Origin: Companilactobacillus kimchii DSM 13961 = JCM 10707
GTDB lineage: Bacteria; Bacillota; Bacilli; Lactobacillales; Lactobacillaceae
NCBI RefSeq assembly: GCF_001435445.1
Contig: NZ_AZDH01000017.1
Span: 100,891 to 164,890, forward strand
DNA: 64,000 nucleotides
Direction: 5' to 3'
Made by a program: the position numbers and the translations under genes. Positions 17,420-25,697 of the stretch are shown one piece after another. Under the pieces are notes generated by a model that did no database searches, was not told the origin of the DNA, and saw only the letters and a list, made by a program, of their open reading frames with translations. Within the stretch, counting starts at the first letter, position 1. Every line of letters begins with the position of its first letter.

Positions 17420-18535
17420 ATGGCAACAAAGAAAACAACAGTATCAAAAGAATTAAAAACTGCTACAAAGAAGCTCATCAAGGATCTTAAGAAAACAGGT
17501 AAGATTACTGAAGATGACTTACAAGAAAAGATTATCAAGCCTTACAAGTTGAAGGGTGAAGCTTTAAATAACTTCATCAGTGAATTGGAAGATGTTGGTA
17601 TCGGTGTTGTTGATGACAAGGGTAACCCAAGTAAACTTGCACTTCTTAAAGAAAAAAGCGAAGAAAAGAAGAGCAAGAAAGAGACTACCACTGCTCCGAC
17701 AGATATTAAGGTTAATGATCCTGTACGTATGTATTTGAAGGAAATTGGTCGTGTTCCTTTGCTTAATGCTCAACAAGAAGTTGATCTTGCTTTGAAGATT
17801 GAACAAGGTGATGAAGAAGCTAAACAAGCTTTGGCTGAAGCTAACCTTCGTTTGGTTGTTTCCATTGCTAAGAGATATGTTGGTCGTGGAATGCAATTCT
17901 TGGATTTGATTCAAGAAGGTAACATGGGTCTAATGAAGGCTGTTGAAAAATTTGATTACAGATTAGGATTCAAGTTCTCCACTTATGCAACATGGTGGAT
18001 CAGACAGGCTATTACGCGTGCTATTGCCGATCAAGCCAGAACTATTCGTATCCCAGTTCATATGGTCGAAACTATTAATAAGTTGATCAGAATTCAACGT
18101 CAATTGCTTCAAGACTTAGGTCGTGAACCACTTCCTGAAGAAATTGGTGCCGAAATGGATATGCCTACTGGTAAGGTCCGTGATATTTTGAAGATTGCTC
18201 AAGAACCAGTTTCCTTGGAAACACCTATTGGTGAAGAGGATGACTCACATCTAGGTGACTTTATTGAAGATTCTGATGCCACAAGTCCCGAAGATCATGC
18301 TTCTTACGAATTGTTGAAGGAACAACTAGAGAATGTTCTAGATACTTTGACAGATCGTGAAGAGAACGTTTTACGTTTACGTTTTGGCTTGGACGATGGT
18401 CGTACAAGAACTCTTGAAGAAGTTGGTAAAGTATTTGGTGTTACTCGTGAGAGAATTCGTCAAATTGAAGCCAAAGCTTTGAGAAAATTACGTCATCCTT
18501 CTAGATCAAAACAATTGAAGGATTTCCTTGAATAA
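17420..18535 (+). CDS. rpoD: Primary sigma factor RpoD (sigma-A)
   Basis: This is the housekeeping sigma factor, directing RNA polymerase to TTGACA/TATAAT promoters. It has 371 residues, the size of Bacillota sigma-A. Region 1.1 is lysine-rich. Region 1.2 is [16 protein letters not shown], region 2 includes [18 protein letters not shown] and [13 protein letters not shown], region 3 follows, and region 4 ends with [20 protein letters not shown]. It is co-transcribed with dnaG and ends at the terminator at 18549. Confidence 0.98.
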   Translation: MATKKTTVSKELKTATKKLIKDLKKTGKITEDDLQEKIIKPYKLKGEALNNFISELEDVGIGVVDDKGNPSKLALLKEKSEEKKSKKETTTAPTDIKVNDPVRMYLKEIGRVPLLNAQQEVDLALKIEQGDEEAKQALAEANLRLVVSIAKRYVGRGMQFLDLIQEGNMGLMKAVEKFDYRLGFKFSTYATWWIRQAITRAIADQARTIRIPVHMVETINKLIRIQRQLLQDLGREPLPEEIGAEMDMPTGKVRDILKIAQEPVSLETPIGEEDDSHLGDFIEDSDATSPEDHASYELLKEQLENVLDTLTDREENVLRLRFGLDDGRTRTLEEVGKVFGVTRERIRQIEAKALRKLRHPSRSKQLKDFLE

Positions 18536-18548
18536 TTGAATAAAACTA

Positions 18549-18577
18549 GAGGATTGCCAAAAGGTGGTCCTCTTTTT
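18549..18577 (+). terminator. Terminator after rpoD
   Basis: A 10-bp stem with several G-T pairs (18549-18558 with 18563-18572), an AAAA loop and TTTTT. Confidence 0.8.
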
Positions 18578-18641
18578 CATGGATAAAAGAGACATTTTCA
18601 TAAATATGTTGTTGAAAATAGGGACTTTTGGTTTATATTTT

Positions 18642-18670
18642 TTCACAACTTGATTTACAATTAGTATATA
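18642..18670 (+). promoter_or_regulatory. Probable promoter of the cyclopropane synthase operon
   Basis: TTCACA (18642-18647), a 17-base spacer and TATATA (18665-18670) lie just upstream of the ribosome site. The leader would be very short. Confidence 0.45.
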
Positions 18671-18690
18671 TATTTTTTTGGAGGATGGTT

Positions 18691-19887
18691 ATGTTAGATA
18701 AAAAGATTTATGATGAAATATTTTCACGTTCATTTACAATTCCTATCAAGGTTGTTTTTTGGGATGGTAAGGAAAAACTTTATGGACCAGAAGGAAAGTC
18801 TGATGTAACTATTAAGTTTAATGACAAAGTTCCTATTTCTGAAGTTGTAAAACATGCTACCCTAACTTTGGGCGAAGCATATATGGACAAGAAAATTGAA
18901 ATTGAAGGTTCAATCCAGAAACTGATTACTTCTGCTTATACTCAATCTGATAGTTTTATGTCCAGTTTAAAATTGAAAAAATACATTCCTAAGTTTAATC
19001 ACTCAGAGGAAGGTAACAAAAAAGAAATTCAAGAACATTATGATATTGGTAATGACTTCTACAAATTATGGCTTGATAAGACTATGACTTATTCATGTGC
19101 TTATTTCAGAACTCCAGAGGATACTTTGGAACAAGCTCAAATGAATAAAGTACGTCATATTTTGAATAAGTTAAATACTAAGCCTGGTGAAACAATTCTT
19201 GATATCGGTTGTGGTTGGGGAACAATGATGTTCACTGCTGCTAAAGAGTATGGTTTGAAGGCAAAAGGTGTTACATTAAGTCAAGAGCAATACAATTATG
19301 TAAATCAAAAGATTCAAGATGAGAATTTGGGTGACCAAATGGAAGTTATGCTTGAAGACTACCGTGAAGTTAATGAAAAATTCGATCATGTTGTTTCAGT
19401 TGGTATGTTCGAACATGTTGGTAAGGATAATCTACCTGGTTACTTTGAAACAGTTAAGAGTGTTTTGAAACCAAATGGTAATGCTCTAATTCATGGTATT
19501 ACTGGTCAACATTACGGTGTCGGTGTCGATGCTTGGTTAGTTAAGTACATCTTCCCAGGTGGCTACATTCCTGATGTTAAGGAAAATGTTGGTCATATTT
19601 TGGATGCAGGTCTTCAAATTGATGACTTAGAACCACTTCGTCGTCATTATCAAAAGACCGTTGAAATCTGGGATCGTAACTTTAATAAAGTTGTAGATCA
19701 AGTTGATAAAATGTATGGTGAAAGATTCGTTCGTATGTGGGACTTGTATCTACAAGCATGTGCTGCTTCCTTTGAAAGTGGCAATATTGACGTTATTCAA
19801 TTTCTTTTGACAAATGGACCTAGTGGTACAGCAATGCCAATGACACGTGAATACATGACAGACTTAGATAAAAAGACTGCGGAATAG
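18691..19887 (+). CDS. cfa: Cyclopropane-fatty-acyl-phospholipid synthase
   Basis: This enzyme uses S-adenosylmethionine to add a methylene bridge across double bonds of membrane phospholipid chains, raising acid and stress tolerance. It has 398 residues. The N-terminal part (about 1-90) is the lipid-binding domain. The methyltransferase core has [32 protein letters not shown] and GVTLSQEQ, and the later EHVGKDN segment. The frame is open from 18628 and a second ATG lies at 18685, but that ATG abuts the GGAGG. ATG 18691 has the right spacing. trmK starts eight bases after the stop, so they may share a transcript. Confidence 0.95.
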   Translation: MLDKKIYDEIFSRSFTIPIKVVFWDGKEKLYGPEGKSDVTIKFNDKVPISEVVKHATLTLGEAYMDKKIEIEGSIQKLITSAYTQSDSFMSSLKLKKYIPKFNHSEEGNKKEIQEHYDIGNDFYKLWLDKTMTYSCAYFRTPEDTLEQAQMNKVRHILNKLNTKPGETILDIGCGWGTMMFTAAKEYGLKAKGVTLSQEQYNYVNQKIQDENLGDQMEVMLEDYREVNEKFDHVVSVGMFEHVGKDNLPGYFETVKSVLKPNGNALIHGITGQHYGVGVDAWLVKYIFPGGYIPDVKENVGHILDAGLQIDDLEPLRRHYQKTVEIWDRNFNKVVDQVDKMYGERFVRMWDLYLQACAASFESGNIDVIQFLLTNGPSGTAMPMTREYMTDLDKKTAE

Positions 19888-19895
19888 AGGTTAAA

Positions 19896-20585
19896 GTGAC
19901 TTTACTTTCAAAGAGATTACAAGCCGTTTACCAAATGGTTGATAAAGATACAAGAGTGGCTGATATTGGATCAGATCATGCTTATTTACCAGTAGAATTG
20001 ATGGAAGAAAAAATTTGTCAATTTGCGATTGCTGGTGAAGTTGCACCTGGTCCCATGTCACGTTCTAAAGAAGACGTTGATAAGTTTGGATTAAGCAAAC
20101 AAATTGATGTTCGTTTAGGTGATGGCCTAGCTGTTATTAAACCTGAAGATCAAATTGATACGGTCGTAATTGCCGGTATGGGTGGTATTTTGATTCAAAA
20201 TATTCTCACACGAGCAACTGCAGATCAATTATCCAATGTTAAGACGCTAATTTTACAACCTAATATTGGTGAACCGCTGGTACGTCATTGGTTAGTCGAA
20301 AATAATTTTGAGATTGTCGATGAAGATATCATTGAAGAAGAACATCACGTTTATGAAGTTATTAAAGCTAACAAAGTTGCACAAGCTAAGCCACTAAATT
20401 CAGCCCAAATTTTAATGGGTCCAGTACTAATGACCAAGAAGACGCCAACCTTTATTGCTAAATGGCAACATAAACTTAATAGTTATCATAAAGCTGTTGA
20501 GAATATGTCCCATGCAAAAAAGATTGATCAAGCTAAAATTGATTTAATGAACCAAGATATTAAATATATTGAGGAGATATTATAA
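19896..20585 (+). CDS. trmK: tRNA (adenine22-N1)-methyltransferase TrmK
   Basis: TrmK methylates N1 of A22 in some tRNAs, using S-adenosylmethionine. It has 229 residues. The N-terminal Rossmann fold carries VADIGSDHAYLPVELMEE, and the family-typical VVIAGMGGILIQNIL segment follows at about 88-102. The C-terminal third is helical. The start is GTG behind AGAGG, which overlaps the preceding stop. Its stop overlaps the next ATG by one base. In Firmicutes trmK and the Nif3-like gene usually follow rpoD, as here, with cfa inserted between. Confidence 0.93.
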   Translation: MTLLSKRLQAVYQMVDKDTRVADIGSDHAYLPVELMEEKICQFAIAGEVAPGPMSRSKEDVDKFGLSKQIDVRLGDGLAVIKPEDQIDTVVIAGMGGILIQNILTRATADQLSNVKTLILQPNIGEPLVRHWLVENNFEIVDEDIIEEEHHVYEVIKANKVAQAKPLNSAQILMGPVLMTKKTPTFIAKWQHKLNSYHKAVENMSHAKKIDQAKIDLMNQDIKYIEEIL

Positions 20586-21382
20586 TGGTAGAAATTCAAG
20601 TTCAAGATATTATTAATCGAATTGAAGAATTTGCTCCATTGTCAATTAAAGAAGATGGTGATCCAACTGGTTTCCAAATCGGCAATCGTAAACAAACTGT
20701 TCATCGTCTTATGACGACACTAGATGTTCGTCCACAAGTGGTTAAAGAAGCTATCGACAAAAATGTTGATTTCATCTTAGCTCATCATCCAATCATGTTT
20801 CATCCAGCTCGTAATTTAGATCTAACTTCACCACAAAATCAAATGTACCGTGATTTGTTATCACACAATATTGCTGTACACGCCGTTCATACTAACCTTG
20901 ATAAGGCTCATGGTGGAATGAATGATTGGTTAATGGAAGAATTGGGTCTGAATAACGTTAGTTACTTAAATGAAGACGATGATTATTCTTTGGGTCGTAT
21001 GGGAGAACTGAAGGAACCGATGGAATTAGTCGATTTTGCCAAAATGGTTCGTGATGCTTATCATGTTCCTAATCTTCGTTATGTTAAATCAGATCTAGGT
21101 CAAAAAGTTAAAAAAATTGCCATAATTGGTGGCGATGCCGGAAAGTTTTATCCGGAAGTTATTAAAGCTGGTGCTGACACCTTCATTACTGGGGATGTTT
21201 ATTATCATACTGCACACGATATGATGGCTAATGGGCTTAATGTAATTGATCCAGGTCATCATATTGAAGCAATCTTTATTAAAGAAATGGCAAGTTTGTT
21301 AGAAGATTGGAAAAAATCTAATAAATGGGACCTAGATATAGTACAATCAGAGGTAGATACAGAACCATATAATTTCTTATAG
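20585..21382 (+). CDS. Nif3-like dinuclear metal-centre protein
   Basis: This 265-residue member of the Nif3/YqfO family probably binds two metal ions. Visible ligands are the HH pair in FILAHHPIMFHPAR (about 62-75), HTNLDKAHGG and the later GHHIEAIF. Relatives have been called GTP cyclohydrolase I type 2, but the true function is unsettled. Longer Bacillus members carry an inserted domain that this short form lacks. It is translationally coupled to trmK, a conserved pair. Confidence 0.9.
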   Translation: MVEIQVQDIINRIEEFAPLSIKEDGDPTGFQIGNRKQTVHRLMTTLDVRPQVVKEAIDKNVDFILAHHPIMFHPARNLDLTSPQNQMYRDLLSHNIAVHAVHTNLDKAHGGMNDWLMEELGLNNVSYLNEDDDYSLGRMGELKEPMELVDFAKMVRDAYHVPNLRYVKSDLGQKVKKIAIIGGDAGKFYPEVIKAGADTFITGDVYYHTAHDMMANGLNVIDPGHHIEAIFIKEMASLLEDWKKSNKWDLDIVQSEVDTEPYNFL

Positions 21383-21395
21383 GGAGAGTGTAGTA

Positions 21396-22643
21396 ATGGC
21401 AATAAAATATGAAAAATTAATTCCTCGTTTCTTAGGATACGTTAAACAAAATACTCGTTCAGATGAAAATTCGACAACAATTCCTTCAACTGAAAGACAA
21501 ACTGTTTTCTTGAAGAAATTGGCCACAGAATTGGAAGAAATTGGTCTGAAAGATGTAAAAATTCGTAAGGTTGATTCATATTTAACCGCCGAACTACCAT
21601 CTAATCTTGATTATGATGTTCCAGTCTTGGGATTGATTTCTCACATTGATACCGCTGACTTTAATTCAGAAGATATTAAACCTAAAATCGTTGAAAATTA
21701 CGATGGCAAGAGTGTTATTAAACTTGATGATGCTGGTGAATACACACTAGATCCAAAAGTATTTCCTTCATTGACAAAGTATGCCGGACAAACATTAATT
21801 ACAACAAGTGGTGATACACTTCTAGGATCTGATGACAAATCAGGTGTTGCTGAAATTATCACAACTATGGAATATTTGATTGCTCATCCGGAAATCAAAC
21901 ATGGTAAGATCAAGATTGGCTTGGGACCTGATGAGGAAATCGGAACTGGTGCTAAGAATTTTGATGTTCCTGACTTTGGTGCTGATTTCGCTTATACGGT
22001 TGATGGTGGTCCCGTTGGTCAATTGGAGTATGAAACTTTCAGTGCTGCAGGTTTGAAAGTACATATTACTGGTAAAGATGTTCATCCTTCAGAAGCTAAG
22101 GGTATTATGATCAATTCATTGACCGTTGCCCGTGAGTTTGAAAATGCCTTACCTGCTGATGAAGTACCAGAACAAACTGATGGACGCCAAGGTTTCTTCC
22201 ATTTACTAGAGGAAAACGGAACTGTTGATCATACTGATATGTCTTATATCATTCGTGATTTCGAACGTGATGGTTTGAAAGCACGTAAGAATAAGGTTAC
22301 TGAAATTGTTAAGCAATTGAACAATAAGTATGGTGAAGGAACTGTTAAGATCGACATGGGTGATCAATATTACAATATGATCGATGTTATCAAGGACCAT
22401 ATGGATGTTGTTAAGATTGCTGAAAAGGCAATGAAGAATCTAGATATTGAACCTGATGAAGCACCTGTTCGTGGTGGTACCGATGGTTCAACCATTTCCT
22501 TTAAAGGTTTACCAACACCTAATTTGTTTGCTGGTGGCGAGAATATGCATGGACGTTTTGAATATGTGGCTGAAGAGTCAATGGAAAAAGCAGTTGATGT
22601 CGTTCTTGAAATCATCAAGTTAAACAGCGAAAATAAAAAATAA
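21396..22643 (+). CDS. pepT: Peptidase T (tripeptide aminopeptidase)
   Basis: PepT removes N-terminal residues from tripeptides in the cytoplasm, part of the peptide-based nutrition of lactic acid bacteria. It has 415 residues in the M20 metallopeptidase family. Zinc-site motifs include LISHIDTADF, TLLGSDDKSGVAEI, GLGPDEEIGTGA and the later ENMHGRFE. The dimerisation domain covers about 205-315. It follows the Nif3-like gene after 13 bases with AGGGAGAG. The transcript ends at 22653-22691. Confidence 0.96.
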   Translation: MAIKYEKLIPRFLGYVKQNTRSDENSTTIPSTERQTVFLKKLATELEEIGLKDVKIRKVDSYLTAELPSNLDYDVPVLGLISHIDTADFNSEDIKPKIVENYDGKSVIKLDDAGEYTLDPKVFPSLTKYAGQTLITTSGDTLLGSDDKSGVAEIITTMEYLIAHPEIKHGKIKIGLGPDEEIGTGAKNFDVPDFGADFAYTVDGGPVGQLEYETFSAAGLKVHITGKDVHPSEAKGIMINSLTVAREFENALPADEVPEQTDGRQGFFHLLEENGTVDHTDMSYIIRDFERDGLKARKNKVTEIVKQLNNKYGEGTVKIDMGDQYYNMIDVIKDHMDVVKIAEKAMKNLDIEPDEAPVRGGTDGSTISFKGLPTPNLFAGGENMHGRFEYVAEESMEKAVDVVLEIIKLNSENKK

Positions 22644-22652
22644 ATCCAATAT

Positions 22653-22691
22653 AGCTCTAGCTGAGGGATAATCCTTTGCTAGAGCTTTTTT
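22653..22691 (+). terminator. Terminator after pepT
   Basis: A 9-bp stem (22653-22661 with 22678-22686) with a T run. Confidence 0.85.
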
Positions 22692-22741
22692 AGACAAATG
22701 CTTCATAATATTTTTGTTATGTAACCTTGGAATAATTTGAA

Positions 22742-22770
22742 TTGACTAAAATGATCAATAATGCTATCTT
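22742..22770 (+). promoter_or_regulatory. Promoter of the rsgA-like leader transcript
   Basis: TTGACT (22742-22747), an exact 17-base spacer and TATCTT (22765-22770) predict a start near 22777. The 5' leader of the GTPase gene would then be about 213 nt. Confidence 0.7.
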
Positions 22771-22800
22771 AACGGTAATAAAATAACGGAGGAACCGCGT

Positions 22801-22815
22801 ATGCTGTTCATTTAA
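22801..22815 (+). CDS. Four-codon leader ORF (MLFI)
   Basis: ATG CTG TTC ATT TAA follows a full Shine-Dalgarno sequence, AACGGAGGA (GGAGG at 22788-22792), with eight bases of spacing, about 24 nt into the predicted transcript. A ribosome site this good on so short an ORF suggests that translation or stalling matters, as in attenuation leaders. Two hairpins with T-rich ends follow before the rsgA-like gene. No known leader peptide was recognised, and the role is inferred from the layout. Confidence 0.5.
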   Translation: MLFI

Positions 22816-22841
22816 TAGGATTTCATTAGAACATAGAAAAA

Positions 22842-22966
22842 ATAGGTTTTAAACCTATCTTATTTTGTGTACCCTAGTGCCTTGCGAATGGACGAAAGAT
22901 ACTTTTTCTCTCTTTGTGGTGCAGTGGGTAAGCTGCACCCTTTTTTTCGCAAGTTTTAGAGTACCG
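22842..22966 (+). promoter_or_regulatory. Structured leader RNA with terminator upstream of the rsgA-like gene
   Basis: A first hairpin pairs 22842-22849 with 22851-22858 (the middle opens as the loop) and ends in TCTTATTTT. A second element has an outer helix (22869-22888 with 22946-22964, including an exact 8-bp block CTTGCGAA/TTCGCAAG). This encloses a short helix (22895-22899 with 22911-22915) and a GC-rich terminator (22918-22924 with 22933-22939, then seven T). The structure looks selected rather than random. No Rfam family was recognised by eye. It may attenuate the downstream GTPase gene or be a separate small RNA. Confidence 0.55.
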
Positions 22967-22989
22967 TCACTTGTGAAGGGAATAAAAAA

Positions 22990-24057
22990 TTGAATATTAT
23001 TGAAAAATATGGTTTTACAGATGAAATCAAATCATCAGAGAATAATCTTGGAAAATTAATTTGGGCACGTGTAACTAGCCAGCATCGAGACTTATATCAA
23101 GTCGTAACCAATCAAGGTTTTGTGCCGGCTAAGATTTCAGGCAAAATGAATCATCAAATTGTTAATACAACCGAATATCCTGCTGTTGGCGATTGGGTAT
23201 TAGTTTCAGTAGAAGCTAACTCAACAGGAATTATTCGAAAACTTTGGCCACGCAAAAGTATTTTAGCCCGTGAGGCTTCAGGTAATGATAGTAGTGGTCA
23301 GATTATTGCTAGTAATATTGATACAATTTTTATTTGTATGTCGTTAAATACTAATTTTAATCCACGTAGAGTTGAACGTTATTTAACGATGGCTTGGGAT
23401 AGTGGCGCTATTCCAGTGGTGGTGTTGACTAAGTCAGATTTATGTGCTGATGTTACTGCTAAATTGCAGGAATTAGAAGATGTTTGTATGGGTGTTGATA
23501 CAGTTGCCTGTTCAGTCGAAACGAAAGTAGGGTTGGATGAAATAGCAACGTATATTAAACCTCAAAAAACTGTTGCTTTCATCGGTTCGTCAGGAGTTGG
23601 TAAATCGTCTTTGATCAATTGGTTTTTAGAAGATTCTGAATTGAAGACTAAACAGGTCAGGGAAGGTGACGATAAGGGGCGACATACAACTACATCACGA
23701 CAATTATTACTATTACCAAATGGAGGTATTGTTATTGATACTCCGGGTATGAGAGAATTACAATTATTTGTCGGTAACCTCTCTAAGACTTTTGAGGATA
23801 TCACAGAGTTAGCGAAAGAGTGTCGTTTTCGTGATTGTAGTCATCAAAATGAGCCTGGTTGTGCGGTAAAAGAAGCAGTTAAAGACGGACGTTTGGATGC
23901 TGACAGATTAAAGAGTTACCTTAAATTGCAACGTGAAATGTCTTATAGCAAAATGAATTCGCGTCAACTAGAAAATGAAAAGATTAATCAAGCATTTGGC
24001 AGTAAAAAAGCCATGAAAAAATCACGAAAACATATGCAACAAATTAAACGTCGTTAA
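22990..24057 (+). CDS. RsgA-like circularly permuted ribosome GTPase
   Basis: RsgA proteins are GTPases that check the maturing 30S ribosomal subunit. This one has 355 residues. It has an N-terminal OB-fold, then the permuted G motifs: G4 LTKSDL, G1 GSSGVGKSSLINWF and G3 DTPGMRE. The C-terminal zinc site is ECRFRDCSHQNEPGC. The start is TTG 22990 behind GAAGGG; no in-frame ATG fits. A beginning of the KYGF type and the isolated position are typical of the second RsgA paralogue of many Firmicutes (inferred; the main rsgA would lie elsewhere). A 213-nt leader with a terminator precedes it, so expression is probably conditional. Confidence 0.88.
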   Translation: MNIIEKYGFTDEIKSSENNLGKLIWARVTSQHRDLYQVVTNQGFVPAKISGKMNHQIVNTTEYPAVGDWVLVSVEANSTGIIRKLWPRKSILAREASGNDSSGQIIASNIDTIFICMSLNTNFNPRRVERYLTMAWDSGAIPVVVLTKSDLCADVTAKLQELEDVCMGVDTVACSVETKVGLDEIATYIKPQKTVAFIGSSGVGKSSLINWFLEDSELKTKQVREGDDKGRHTTTSRQLLLLPNGGIVIDTPGMRELQLFVGNLSKTFEDITELAKECRFRDCSHQNEPGCAVKEAVKDGRLDADRLKSYLKLQREMSYSKMNSRQLENEKINQAFGSKKAMKKSRKHMQQIKRR

Positions 24058-24065
24058 AATTTCGA

Positions 24066-24100
24066 AAAATAGGACATCAATTTTGATGTTCTATTTTTTT
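24066..24100 (+). terminator. Terminator after the rsgA-like gene
   Basis: A 15-bp stem (24066-24080 with 24083-24097, one G-T pair) is followed by T residues. Confidence 0.8.
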
Positions 24101-24412
24101 GTAAACAATAATGATAATCATATTGTAAAATAAAATGTTTTACGAAAACATAAAATACAAAAAACAAAAAAATTCAAAACATCAAATCAATTTATACTCT
24201 ACTTTTTACGCAAAAATACAATTAAAAAATTAAAAAATATAATAACGAAAAAGTACAGTAACTCTACATGTCGTTTGTGTTTGAAGGGACATGTAAAAAA
24301 TGACATTCTTATTAGTATTGAATTATTAATGTCATATTATGTCGGGGGTATTAATGGGAAAAACGGAAAATTGCTAAGGACTTATTTATAAAACTTATTT
24401 TTAGGGGAGAAT
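24101..24412 (+). promoter_or_regulatory. AT-rich regulatory region of the C39-like gene
   Basis: This 312-bp gap holds several inverted repeats. An imperfect one centred on ATGATAATCAT (24104-24128) resembles a Fur-type box. An exact one, ATGTTTT-ACG-AAAACAT, is at 24135-24151. Two hairpins follow: 24265-24272 with 24288-24295, and 24301-24307 with 24328-24334. The five-base word ATGTC or its complement occurs five times between 24268 and 24343. No clear -35/-10 pair was found. A GGGGAG ribosome site closes the region. Confidence 0.45.
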
Positions 24413-25684
24413 ATGTTGATAAAAAAACAATTGCTATATGCTACTTTGTTTGCTTCTAGTTGCCTTTTTTCAACCACAATTGTTAAAGCTGATGAAGACA
24501 CTAATGACCAACAACAAGCAATAACAACACAAGCAAATACTCAGACAAAAACAACAGACAATGTTTCTGAGAGCAATAAGAATTCGGTTTGGATTCAAAT
24601 TCCTGAGAATTCAAACGAAAAAACTGTTCAAAACAATACAGTTAAACAAAGTGAAGATGAACCTTCTGCAACAACACCGGATAATTCAAACGATGTTCAG
24701 ACACCGGTTACTACTCAAAATAGTCAATCTACTCAAGCTGTTCAAGAAGCTCAAGCAACTTATCATGACGAAGCTATAAATGGTGTATTTACTATTAGTG
24801 ATAATTTTGTAAATTTACACGATAATAATGATCAACCAATAACGAACCGCTATTTAGGCCCAAATACTGCATGGCGTGCTGATTATCGTCGTACTTATAA
24901 GGACAAGGTCTATTACCGAGTTGCCACAACTGAATATGTGGATTCAACGATGGGAACTTATCGCGATTATGCTCAGCCATATAACGGGACTGTAACAGTC
25001 GTTTATAAGAGTGGTGCTAGTGTTCATGATTTCCAAGGCTTTGGTGATAAGGCAGTTTACTTGGGAAATAATTTACCAACCGGTAGTAGTTGGAAAGTTA
25101 ATAGTCGTGCTCAATTCGGTGGTAAAGATTGGTATCAAGTTGGAAGTAATACTTGGGTACCACAGGATTATGTTGTCCTTAGTCAAGGTCAATATCAAGA
25201 TGCCAAATGGATTTCAGGCGTTCCTTTGATTGCTCAACGACCTGAATTACCAAATGGTTGTGAGATTACTGCTGTAACAATGATGTTGCAATATGCCGGA
25301 GCCAAAGTTAACAAGATGCAAATGGCCAGAGAAATGCCTCGTAGTAGCAATCCTAACTATGGTTATATTGGGCAACCTTGGGATGGAACTGGAATTACAA
25401 TTTTTCCACCAGCTTTGATGAGTTTAGTCGAAAAGTATGCAGGTACAGCCAAGAATTTGACTGGTCAAACTTTCAATGCTATCAAGTCTCAAATTAATAT
25501 CGGCCATCCTGTTGTGACATGGAATACACTATATGGTTTCCCATATCATGCTTTAGTTGTGACAGGTTATGACAAAAATTATGTTTACTACAACGATTGC
25601 TGGACGAACCAAACACTCCAAATGGGGATTAATCAATTTATCAATAATTGGAACACGCAAAAAAGACGCGCAATAAGTTATTAA
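24413..25684 (+). CDS. Secreted C39-like peptidase-domain protein with SLAP-like repeats
   Basis: This 423-residue protein has a clear signal peptide (cut probably after Ala26 in VKA-DE). A Thr/Gln/Asn-rich linker runs to about 118. Two SLAP-like repeats (about 120-262; GSSWKVNSRAQFGGKDWYQV is typical) should bind it to the cell wall. The C-terminal domain (about 268-423) is peptidase C39-like, with Cys283 in LPNGCEITAV, His379 in FPYHALVVTGYD and Asp395 in YYNDCW, an intact papain-type triad. Such proteins are secreted and their substrates are mostly unknown. The next gene has the same signal-linker-SLAP plan with a different catalytic domain, 13 bases on, so they form one operon. Confidence 0.85.
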   Translation: MLIKKQLLYATLFASSCLFSTTIVKADEDTNDQQQAITTQANTQTKTTDNVSESNKNSVWIQIPENSNEKTVQNNTVKQSEDEPSATTPDNSNDVQTPVTTQNSQSTQAVQEAQATYHDEAINGVFTISDNFVNLHDNNDQPITNRYLGPNTAWRADYRRTYKDKVYYRVATTEYVDSTMGTYRDYAQPYNGTVTVVYKSGASVHDFQGFGDKAVYLGNNLPTGSSWKVNSRAQFGGKDWYQVGSNTWVPQDYVVLSQGQYQDAKWISGVPLIAQRPELPNGCEITAVTMMLQYAGAKVNKMQMAREMPRSSNPNYGYIGQPWDGTGITIFPPALMSLVEKYAGTAKNLTGQTFNAIKSQINIGHPVVTWNTLYGFPYHALVVTGYDKNYVYYNDCWTNQTLQMGINQFINNWNTQKRRAISY

Positions 25685-25697
25685 GGGGAAAGAAAAA

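Noticed and set aside
24104..24128. Fur box upstream of the C39-like gene
   Set aside because: The palindrome is imperfect and the region is very AT-rich, so chance is likely; it is kept only as a description of the gap.
24561..25229. Overlapping short frames inside the C39-like gene
   Set aside because: They are out-of-frame shadows over repetitive Gln/Thr/Asn-rich coding sequence with no ribosome sites.
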